A DNA stretch of 64,000 bases, from the NCBI RefSeq assembly GCF_018446385.1, contig NW_024589852.1:1-64000 (forward strand). Reading direction: 5' to 3'. Under the pieces are notes generated by a model. The model did no database searches and was not told where the DNA came from. It worked only from the letters and a program-made list of their open reading frames with translations. Origin of the DNA: Zingiber officinale. Lineage: Eukaryota > Streptophyta > Magnoliopsida > Zingiberales > Zingiberaceae. This document shows positions 33,258 through 42,371 of this stretch, piece after piece. Every line of letters starts with the position of its first letter. Position 1 is the stretch's first letter. Made by a program: the position numbers and the translations under genes.

Positions 33258-33495
33258 AGCCCTGGTCGGCGTGTAGAAAGAAGATCCCCCCGAGCGGCAA
33301 CATCACCAGCAGCCCAGGAGTCAACCTCGTGCATCGCATGAACGACCCCGACCATCCGCTCGGGAGGAGGAGAATAGAGGCAATGCGTCGAGGGGTGAAA
33401 TCAACATCATCGCCGGAAGGCCGACCGGAGGTGACTCCAACAGGTCAAGGAAGGCGCACGCAAGGCAGCTGACGATCCATGCGGTAGGCTACAGT
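33258..33495 (+). pseudogene. Broken gag-protease linker
   Basis: Related protein sequence (a GRPTGGDSNRSRKAHARQL-like stretch near 33415-33475) can be followed, but stops and a frame change separate gag from pol here. Whether the frame change is natural (programmed) or decay cannot be judged from one copy. Confidence 0.5.
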
Positions 33496-36400
33496 CAGGA
33501 GCGGGCGAACGGGCCCGAAATCAATTTTGGGCCTAGGGATCTCGAGGGAGTTGAAATCCCTCATAATGACGCCCTCATCATCAGAGCGGTAATAGCTAAC
33601 TACACTATTCACCGTATCTTTATTGATACAGGCAGCTCGGTTAATATAATTTTCAAGAAGCCCTTCGACCAATTGCAAATCGACCGAGCCGAGTTGCTGC
33701 CAATGACAACCCCCCTGTACGGGTTCACGGGTAACGAAGTCTTGCCAATCGGACAGGTCCGGCTGGCTATTTCGTTGGGAGAGGAGCCACTCAGAAGAAC
33801 GCGGACTGCCAACTTCATCGTGGTCGATGCTCCCTCCGCGTACAATGTTATCCTGGGGAGACCGGCTCCCAACGAGTTCCGAGCTGTCGTCTCCACCTTC
33901 TGCCAGAAGATCAAGTTCCCGGTAGAAGACCAAGTTGGAGAGGTCCGAGGAGATCAGCTCGCCGCCCGGCGGTGTTACGTAGAGATGATCCGAGCCGACG
34001 CTAAATCCGCTCGGAAAGTGCCGCAAGTCGAGGTAAATGCTATAACCGAAAAGCCACCTTCTCTAGTTTATGAAGAAAAGGAGGAGGTACAGATCCACCC
34101 TGCCCGACCGGAGGCCACGACTTTCATAGCATCCGACCTAGAAGCAAGCCAGAAAGAGAAGCTGATTGGATGCCTCCAGAAAAATTACGATGTTTTCGCT
34201 TGGTCGACCCACGAGCTGTCAGGAGTTTTGCCGAGCATAGTGCAGCACGAGCTTCATGTCCGACCGGATGCTCGGCAGGTGAAACAAAGGAAGAGGGACT
34301 TCAGTGCCGAACAAAATATCATTATCCGAACGGAGGTGGAGAAGCTTTTGGAGGCCGACCACATAAGGGAGGTGTAGTTCTCGAGCTGGCTCGCAAACGT
34401 GGTGCTAGTCTCCAAACCAGGCAATAAATGGAGAGTCTGCATTGACTTCCGAGATCTGAACAAGGCCTGCCCGAAGGATTTCTACCCTCTGCCCCGGATT
34501 GATCAACTAGTAGACTCCACAACCAGGTGCGAGCTTATATGCATGTTGGATGCTTATCAAGGCTACCATCAAGTTCCGCTCGCCCGAGAAGACCAAGAGA
34601 AGGTCAGTTTCGTCACTGCAGATGGAACTTACTGTTACAACATAATGCCGTTCGGGCTGAAGAACACCGGAGCTACCTACCAGCGGCTGATGAATAAAGT
34701 GTTCCGGGAGCAAATCGGGCGCAACTTGGAAGTATACGTAGATGATATTCTTATCAAATCCTTCCAAGCGGTGAACCTTTATGCGGATTTGGAAGAAACT
34801 TTCCAGACACTAAGAAGATACGGGGTCAAGCTGAACCCCCAGAAGTGCCTGTTCGGAGCAAAAGGTGGACGTTTCTTGGGCTATATTGTGACCGAGCGGG
34901 GCATAGAGGCGAACCCCAGCAAGGTAAAGGCATTACAAGATATGCCTCCTCCCAGGAATATTCGAGAAGTACAACGCCTCACCGGGTGGATAACGGCGCT
35001 ATCACGATTCATCTCCCGAGCGGCTGATCGAAGCTTCCCTTTCTTCAAAATTCTACGCAAAGCCACCAAGTTTCAATGGGACGAGGAATGTGATCGGGCG
35101 TTCGAAGAGCTGAAGACTTATCTCAATTCCTTGCCCGTGCTAGCCAAACCGGCTGTAGGAGAGCCGCTCCGTATTTACTTATCTTCAACCGAGAATGCTG
35201 TGGGCTCGGCATTAGTAAGACCGAACAGCGAAGAGCAACCCGTGTACTTCTTAAGCCACATTTTAAAGGATGCTGAATCTCGCTACACTGGCCTCGAGAA
35301 ATTCGCTTTTACCTTGATCCTCGTCACGCGGAGATTGCGCCCTTATTTTTTGGCGCATACAATCATCGTGATGACGAGCAGCCCGCTGGGAAGGGTGCTA
35401 CTGAATCCAGAAGCGTCCGGGTGACTCATCAAGTGGACAACAGAGCTGAGTGAATTCGACATTCAGTATCAACCCCGCTCAGCGATTAAGGCACAATCCT
35501 TGGCAGATTTTGTGACCGAGGTGCAAAATCCTGAGCTCGAAGCTATGTGGAAAATATTTGTGGATGGATCGCCCACTCGGCTCGGAAGCGGAATTGGTAT
35601 CCTGTTACTTTCCTCTCAAGAAGAGCGGATGCACCTGTCCGTCCGGCTAGACTACCGAGCGACCAATAATGAATCAGAGTATGAGGCCTTCATAGCCGGC
35701 TTACAGACCGCGCGACACGTGGGAGCTAGCCGGGTGACGCTATTCTCAGACTCCCAGTTGGCCGCTCAGTAACTCTCAGGGTCCTTCGAGATAAACAACA
35801 CGAGGCTCAGGCTCTACACGGAAGCCTTTGAAAAGCTCAGGGCCAATTTCGCCGAAGTTGTCATACAGAAGATCCCCCGAGCCGAGAATCAATCTGTGGA
35901 CGAGCTAGCCAAGCTCACAAGTTCGATATCGCCGATCATCATCCAGCAACCAATGGAGCAAGTGTCTTTGGTGGCGCACATCGATCGGATGGAAGACCTC
36001 ACATTCCCGAGCGATTGGAGGACATCCATAATAGAATTTCTGCGATCGGAAGCCACGCCGTCCGATCGGGAGGAAGCCCAGTTATTGAGGAGGAGAGCCA
36101 GCCGGTTCACGCTCATCGGGGATCAACTATACAAGAAAGCATTCTCCCGACCGCTGTTAAAGTGCGTCAGCTCGGAAGACGCAGAGTACATTCTCCAAGA
36201 GGTACACCGAGGATCTTGCGGAGGTCATCCAGGCGGTCGTTCTTTGGCTAGGAAGATCCTGCTGGCCGGATACTTCTGGCCAACCCTACAAGAGGACGTC
36301 GCCCGGACCGTGGCTACCTGCCTTTCTTGTTAGAGGTACCATAACTTCTCCCATAGGCCGATGGAGGAAATGAAGGCGTCTACAATATCCTGCCCATTCG

Positions 36401-37242
36401 ACCAGTGGGGCATGGATATCGTGGGGCCTTTTCCCATGGCGACTGGACAGCGGAAGTTTCTACTAGTAGCGGTCGACTACTTCTCCAAATGGGTCGAGGC
36501 CGAACCACTGGCCAAGATAACCGAGTAGATGGTCAAGAAGTTCATCTGACAACATATAATCTGTCGGTTCGGCATTCCTCGTCGGCTCATTTTGGATAAT
36601 GGCCGGCAGTTCGTCGGTCAGTAGCTCGGAGAATGGTGCAAGGGGTATGGCATCGAGCAGCACTTCACTTCCGTGGCGTATCCGCAGAGCAATGGTCAAG
36701 CTGAAGTAGCTAATAGAGAGATCTTGCGAATTCTTCGAGTTCGGCTCGATCACATGGGAGGAAGCTGGGTGGACGAGCTGCCGGGTTTATTATGGGCTAT
36801 TCACACAACCCCGAAGGAGGGAACAGGAGTAACCCCGTTCCACTTAGTGTACGGGGGCAAGGCGGTCGTCCCAGTCGAAGTCGGCATAGAATCCAATCGG
36901 ATCCAAAGATACGATGAAGACAACACCGAGCGAAGACATCTAGAGTTGGATCTGGTAGACGAGGTGAGAGCCAAAGCCGCCGTCCGGCTGATGGCGTATA
37001 GGTAGAGAATGAAGCAAAATTACAACCGGCGTGTAATCCATCGAGCCTTCCAGGTCGGCGACCTAGTATGGAAAAAGGTGAAGCCGGTCGACGACGTGGG
37101 CAAGATGGAAGCTCCCTGGTCGGGGCCCTTCAAAGTCGTCGAGAAGCTACGATCGGGTGCCTACTACCTCGAAGATGAAGACGAACGACGGCTAGAGCGA
37201 CCATGGAGCGTAAACCATCTCCAGTCGTACCGAGCGGGGTAA
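33496..37242 (+). pseudogene. Pol of the younger Tat-like element (protease, RT, RNase H, integrase), one frame with eight stops
   Basis: One reading frame runs for 3.7 kb with no frameshift. The protease has IFIDTGSSVNIIF at about 33622-33660. The RT has KWRVCIDFRDLNKACPKDF, NIMPFGLKNTGATYQRL and EVYVDDILIK near 34729-34758. The RNase H has FVDGSPT, NESEYEAFIAGL and FSDSQLAA. The integrase has an HHCC-like zinc region near 36200-36330, the catalytic D in WGMDIVGPF, D in LILDNGRQF and E in SNGQAEVANRE, and a C-terminal GDLVWKK and GPFKVVEKL. Stops lie at 34375, 35422, 35770, 36331, 36526, 36547, 36622 and 37003. At most of them the older copy has Gln, and at others Arg or Trp. The domain order is Ty3/gypsy. 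All catalytic residues are present, but the stops prevent a full product. Confidence 0.9.
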
Positions 37243-37362
37243 AAGGTGCGCCAGTATAATCTATTCCATTTATGTCTCGTTCATTTGTATCCTTTGGCTA
37301 CAGGAGTAAAAATTAAAAAAGGACAAAGGATATGAGCACTTGTTGCCGAACGGTAACCCCAT

Positions 37363-37790
37363 TGAAGACCGTCGAGCGGCGACTATAAACCCCCCGGCCT
37401 GAAGACCGTCGAGCAGCGACGTTAAACTCTAGAGTCGGACCAGCGACTATAAATCCCCCGGCCTGAAGACCATCGAGCGACGACGTTAAACTCTAGAGTT
37501 GGACTGACGAGTATAAACCCCCCGGCCTAAAGACCGTCGAGCGGCGACGTTAAACTCTAGAGTCGGACCGGCAACTATAAACCCCCCGGCCTGAAGACCG
37601 TTGAGCGGCGATGTTAAACTCTAGAGTCGGATCGGCGACTATAAACCCCCTGGCCTGAAGACCATCGAGCGGCGACGTTAAACTCTAGAGTCGGACCGGC
37701 GACTATGAACCCCCCGACCTGAAGACCGTTGAGCTGCGACGTTAAACCCTAGAGTCGGATCGGTGACTATAAATCCCCCGAACGCGATAG
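37363..37790 (+). repeat. Tandem repeat block after pol (younger element), about 64-bp units
   Basis: Six to seven imperfect units of about 64 bp, each containing GAAGACCGTCGAGCGGCGAC, TTAAACTCTAGAGTCGGACC and CGACTATAAACCCCCCGGCC. The core GTCGAGCGGCGAC...TTAAAC is also the core of the older element's 37-bp repeats, in the same place relative to pol. Confidence 0.9.
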
Positions 37791-38175
37791 CGTAGCGCAG
37801 ATATACTGTGGCCCAGCATCTAGGGCCGATGATCAGCAAGCACCGATCGGCGAAAAACTAACGAAAGTTCCATGCGGAGGGAAGGTCGCTTGACCGAGCG
37901 GCGCAGTTGAGAAAGACACTTGCACTACATCATGGAAGTTCCATATGGGATGAAGGTTGTTTGACCAAGCGAAGAAGTTAAGAAATTACATAAGCGGGAA
38001 AAAGGTCGAGCGACCGGTCGGCATAGTTACAAGGAGCACCCAAGCGAAAGGCTAACAAAGTAAAAGTTGGCATTCCAAAGTTACATTTAAAAGATCACCA
38101 ACCGAGGGCAAAGTTACAGATGTCATTTCATTAAAATTAAGGTTTAGCCGATCGGGAGAATCACAGAAAATACTT
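37791..38175. other. Non-coding stretch between repeat block and accessory gene
   Basis: No open frame with recognisable content. Motifs such as GACCGAGCGG recur, in the style of the LTRs. It holds the 3' end region of the antisense gene. Confidence 0.5.
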
Positions 38176-40408
38176 TCATTCAAGGTAGTTGAAAAGATGC
38201 TTCGGCATGGTGGCGAGAAGCGCTGCATGCTCCGTAGCAGGGATGACCATGGATTCGGAGAGCTGACCCTTGGACTTCAGATAGTCTACCGTGGCGGTGA
38301 TGGCCAACTCGAAGGTGATGACCATCCGGTCGCAAACCTTCTCGACAAATTCCGCCGAGCGGATATATTTTTGCCTTAAGGTGGCAACACGGCCTGGCTC
38401 CGCTTCTTGGTACTCTATGAAGGCGGCACGGGAAGCATCCAGAGCCTCGTGCAAGGCCTTCAGATCATCCTTAAGCTTGGTTACCTCCTCCGAACGACCT
38501 TTCTGCTCTCCTTCTAGCAGCTCGGCCAGCTCCTTCACGCGCTGTTCCAAGGAATGGGCCTCAACATTCTTCTTTTCCAGATCGGAGATAGCAGTATTCT
38601 TTCGAGTGGTGGCTAGCTTAATCTTCTAGTCAAAGGTTTTGACCTACTTCTCATATTGGGCCAACATGTAGGCCTGGTCGGCCGTTTTCTTTCGCTTGGC
38701 CTCCAGCAGATCCTTGGTCTTCGTAAGCTCCTTCTGCAGCTCGGCGTATGAGGGGCTTTGAGAGGAAGACGGGCTGCCCAGACTTTTCAATCTCTTCAGC
38801 TCCTCCTCCGCCATGACCAAGCGGTTGGCGACAATGATGTCTTCTACCCATCTTTGACATGTACATAAATGATAAATACCGATCGGAAAGACTACGTAAA
38901 GAAGGGAAAATGAAACTTACCCCTGTGGTCTGCTGCATCTGGCTATCGGCCAGCTTGCCGAGTGACATGGTAGCGACCCTGGCCTGAGCATCCTCCCACA
39001 CCTTAGCGAGTGGCCCGCGGATGGTAATGACGTGTTTGGGGGTCGGTGGTCGAGCGGACTCGGCCAAGAGCTCTTCAATAGGGAGGCGCAGTACGGCCTT
39101 AATGATGCGGCATCCGTCTGGCATGGTGTGGGCAGACACCAATGGGCCAGATGGCTGATCGACGGACGAGGAGAGAATGCCCGACCGGCGGACCCGAAGT
39201 GGAGGTGGACGCAGGAAGCTAACCGGCTATGTGGCAATAGGTTCTGTGGAAGCCTCTGGCTGGGATGGGGTCCGGTCAGAGGAGAGCGCCTCAACCGATG
39301 GCGCCTTGCAGCGAGTGGCGATGCCAGTCCGCTCGGACGCCTGTACCGCAGAAGTGGCCGATCGAAGGGGGACCTCCACCCGACGCCTCTTCTGGTTGAG
39401 GGGTAGTTCATCATCCGACTCAGAGTCACCCTCCTGAACGGAAGGGCCTTTGCTGGAAGTCGCACCACTGGTCTCTTCCACAGGTGAAGCTTGAGTGCCC
39501 AACTCCCCTGCATTGGCTTCGCTCTCACCTTCATGAGAGCCGACCGAAGAAATGCCCCACTGCTCCATTTCCTTAGCCGCTGTCGCCTCGAGCGCGACCG
39601 CTTTTCTCTTCAAGATCCCAAGCAGCACAGACTCCATTACGATGTTCGCTGCAAGGAAAAGAGAAGAAAATCAGTTAGAACTCAAGGCAAACGCACAGGT
39701 AAATTTCTTACTGAAGCTGCTCGGAAGGGAAGTCCGGCACGGACTCAAGCCGAATATGTACATCACTCCTTCAGGTAGAAGCTTGTTGATGTCGAGCTTC
39801 AGACCGGCTAGCATATTTGCTTCTTGAAGGTAATCCGGGCTAGTTTTATACCTCTTCAACTCGGGGGAGGTGGGCGGTCCGATCCACCACTTGGTCTGGA
39901 AAGGGAGCCGACCGGGAAGACGAAGAAAAAAGTAGTACTCTTTCCAATGCTTGTTGGAAGAGGGTAGTTTATCGAAGAAGACTAAACCAGGCCGAGCCTG
40001 GAACAGATAAGTACCCGGCTCGGACTGCTTAGGATAGTAAAAATAGTAAAAGATTTCCGGGCGGAGGGGAATGTTGTGTATCTTGAATAATACCACAACC
40101 CCGCATAGAAGGCGAAAAGTGTTGGGAACTAATTGGCAGAGCGGAATGTCAAAGAAGTTACAAACTTCGACGATGAAAGGGTGTAGGGGAAACTGCAGAC
40201 CGGCTACGAATTGGTCGCGGAAAAGACAGAGGGCGCCGCACGGAGGTTTGTGAGGTCGAGCGGAAGGTGAAGGTAAGATGAGTTCGAAATCGGAGGGGAT
40301 GTCGAAGGCGGTTATTAGACTCTTGGCATCCCGCCGATCGAACCGCGACTCCATAGTAGTATACCATGGGCCAAGAGCGAGATCAACGGGCTGGGAAGAG
40401 CTAGCCAT
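38176..40408 (-). pseudogene. Antisense accessory gene of the younger Tat-like element (PF04195-like plus coiled coil), three exons
   Basis: It is read against gag-pol. Exon 1 is 40408-39712 and begins MASSSQPVDLALGPW. A 63-bp GT-AG intron (39711-39649, phase 1) follows, then exon 2 from 39648 to about 38921, which joins in frame through NIVMESVLLG. A second GT-AG intron leads to a coiled-coil exon near 38860-38176 ending LFNYLE. The N-terminal domain (FRDQFVAGLQFPLHPFI, PNTFRLLCGVVVLFKIHNI, EIFYYFYYPKQSEPGTYLF) resembles PF04195, 'putative gypsy type transposon'. Exon 2 has an acidic-serine stretch and an NLS-like QKRRRVEVP. The third exon has heptad-type helices (VKELAELLEGEQKGRSEE). Lesions are one stop at 39227 and stops near 38630, and the exon 2-3 join is a frame off in my reading. 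Exon 1 is intact. The role is unknown. Confidence 0.78.
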
Positions 40409-40682
40409 TGTCGTGACAGAAAAGACGGAAGTCGAAAAGAAAAGCGAAGGCACGAGCAAGAAGATGAACGAAACAGTACCCGAAATACAAGAACGCGGTC
40501 GAGAACAAAAATGCGGGAAACGACGAGAGAAAAGCAGAAGAACCTTACAGAGAAAATGATCGAAGGAAGACGGCGAGGGGTCGCCGGAATGCAGGGGAAC
40601 GAAGTTGCGGGAGCAAGGAGCGCAGGGAGAAGTTTCTGAGCACGCGAAAACAAAAATACGGCGGTGGAAGGCGGCGAAAGCC

Positions 40683-40692
40683 TTTTAAGGGT
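40683..40692 (-). promoter_or_regulatory. TATA-like site for the antisense accessory gene (younger copy)
   Basis: The - strand has CCTTAAAAGG about 280 bp before the ATG at 40408. It is the best AT-rich promoter-like site in an otherwise GC-rich stretch. Low certainty. Confidence 0.3.
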
Positions 40693-41068
40693 GAACGCGA
40701 TCCGTCCAAGCCGTCGGATGCAGGTTACATAACCCGAGGCCCACATCCAACCATCCATTTCAAACTGACGGATGTCGCATCGAGCGAGAGGCGGCGGCAG
40801 TACAATGACGTCAACAACAGCACGTGGCACTCAGTCATAGGGGGCATTTAATGAGCCCCATCACGAGGCGAAACCCGCATGCTCAACCATAATGATGGAG
40901 ATTTGCACGTATTCCAAGGGGATCCTGCGGACATCACAACAAGCCGATTGGACAGCCCTCGGCAATCAGCCGACTGGCGCTATTCGACTCCGCAATGGCC
41001 AAACAGAGGTGTGGGCTCGGCCAAACTCATAGTCCAGTCAGTCGGACTCAGCGCCTCCCTCGACTAGA
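40693..41068. other. Non-coding leader region between accessory gene and polypurine tract
   Basis: GC-rich sequence with no supported coding frame. It would contain the promoter of the antisense gene and the 3' untranslated part of the element RNA. Confidence 0.45.
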
Positions 41069-41085
41069 CTTGAGGGGGAGGCATG
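41069..41085 (+). other. Polypurine tract of the younger Tat-like element
   Basis: CTTGAGGGGGAGGCATG sits immediately before the 3' LTR, the position required for plus-strand priming. Confidence 0.8.
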
Positions 41086-41923
41086 TGATCCGGTGATAAG
41101 GGCGGGGGACCCTCATTGGCAGGAGGTCAACGACACGTGGAGGTCAATGGTCAAAGAGGTCAACCCCAAGGTCAGGCCGAGCGGATAGAGGTTGTGCCGA
41201 GCGGACTTGCGGGCCGACCGAACATCCGGCCAGGGATCTCCCGGACCGGACGAAAGACAGCCCGACCAAGGGTCGGGCTTCCGATGCTCAAGGTAAAAAG
41301 GTCTATGGGCCAGGCGGGCAGGCCGCTCGGCCGAGCCACGGGACAACCAGGCGCAATCAGGCGCAATTCCATCCGAGCACATGAGCAGGGCTTCCCGGAG
41401 GCCACAAGCGCCGAGCGGCTTATCCGCTCGGCCCGGGGACAGACAAGGGGCGCAAAGGGACAAAAGGGACAGCTGGTAAATTATCCTCGAGACACCTGCC
41501 GTCGACAAACAGCATGGTCAGCGACCGGATCAGACAGAGTATCGTACGGTGGAAGCTTCCACCGTCACATCCGGGATGTGTTCGGACGATTGCGGAATGG
41601 TGTCAGGCATACTTTTCTGACACAACTCTACTGAGGTATGTTTGGGGAAGCGTGCACGCATCAAGAAGCGTGCCCGCGCCTCCCCGGGGTCCTATATAAG
41701 GACCCCCAGACTTCGACGGAGGTATGCAATTCTCATCACTGTAGCCACAGTATCGTTACTCCGCTTCTTCGTTGCCTGACTTAAGCGTCGGAGGGTCGTC
41801 GCCGGGGAAACCCCTCCCGGCTCGACTTCTTTACAGGTTCACTAGAGGTCCACGTCAACGCCTAGAGACAGCGGAGAGTGCCACATCCCCAGCATATGCC
41901 GACTCAGCGTTCAGACAGGATCA
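41086..41923 (+). repeat. 3' LTR of the younger Tat-like element
   Basis: It starts TGATCCGGTGATAAGG and ends AGGATCA, 838 bp, followed by the ATATG target duplication. It carries the same TATATAAG box at 41693-41700. Confidence 0.95.
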
Positions 41924-41928
41924 ATATG

Positions 41929-42371
41929 TTTTTTTTAAAAAAAAATTATTTTACTCTTGAAAAAGATAAAACAATAACGAAAAGGAATTGATAAATATTG
42001 CTCATATTGGTTATCTATATTTTTTCATCAAATTAAAATGAACTAATAAATTTTTTTTCGTTAAATTGTCCTATGACAATGTCATCATGCTTAAAAATTA
42101 TAAGTTGTATCAATTTGAATGATTAAAGGAAAAATTATAAGTTCCAAAACAGTAGATATTAAACTAAATGATTAAATGTCTTTTTTATACTGTCTTTGTT
42201 TTTTTTATTCCTTATTTTTAATAACTTACAAATTATTGATATAATTTAAATTAAATATGTAATTACTAACAGTAGTTTAAAATTATCCTCCCTCCAAATA
42301 TTATGACCTGTATAATACATAGATTATACATCTAAATCATTAAAATCTAGTCATATTTTATTGTTACTTAT
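41929..42371. other. AT-rich spacer
   Basis: No coding frame or element ends were recognised between the Tat-like element and the copia LTR. Confidence 0.55.

Larger units (their letters stand above)
31130..41928 (+). mobile_element. Younger full-length Tat-like Ty3/gypsy LTR retrotransposon with antisense accessory gene
   Basis: The element proper is 31135-41923, flanked by ATATG at 31130-31134 and 41924-41928, a clean 5-bp target duplication. The LTRs are 854 and 838 bp with TGATCC...GGATCA ends. In order it carries a PBS, gag, and protease-RT-RNase H-integrase in one frame, then a tandem repeat block, an antisense accessory gene and a polypurine tract. This gypsy order with an extra antisense gene places it in the Tat lineage. 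Gag and pol contain in-frame stops and the gag-protease linker is broken, so this copy cannot make full polyproteins. The catalytic motifs themselves are intact. The first 110 bp of the two LTRs differ at about 8 sites by eye, so the insertion is not recent. Confidence 0.92.

Noticed and set aside
33445..34026. 193-codon frame on the - strand over the protease
   Set aside because: Shadow of the protease-RT frame, which carries all the recognisable motifs.
37363..37790. CRISPR-like appearance of regularly spaced repeats
   Set aside because: The units are contiguous imperfect tandem repeats in a plant retrotransposon, with no unique spacers or cas genes.
42367..42371. Target duplication for the large copia element
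   Set aside because: Flanks CTTAT and ATTTT do not match, so none is claimed.
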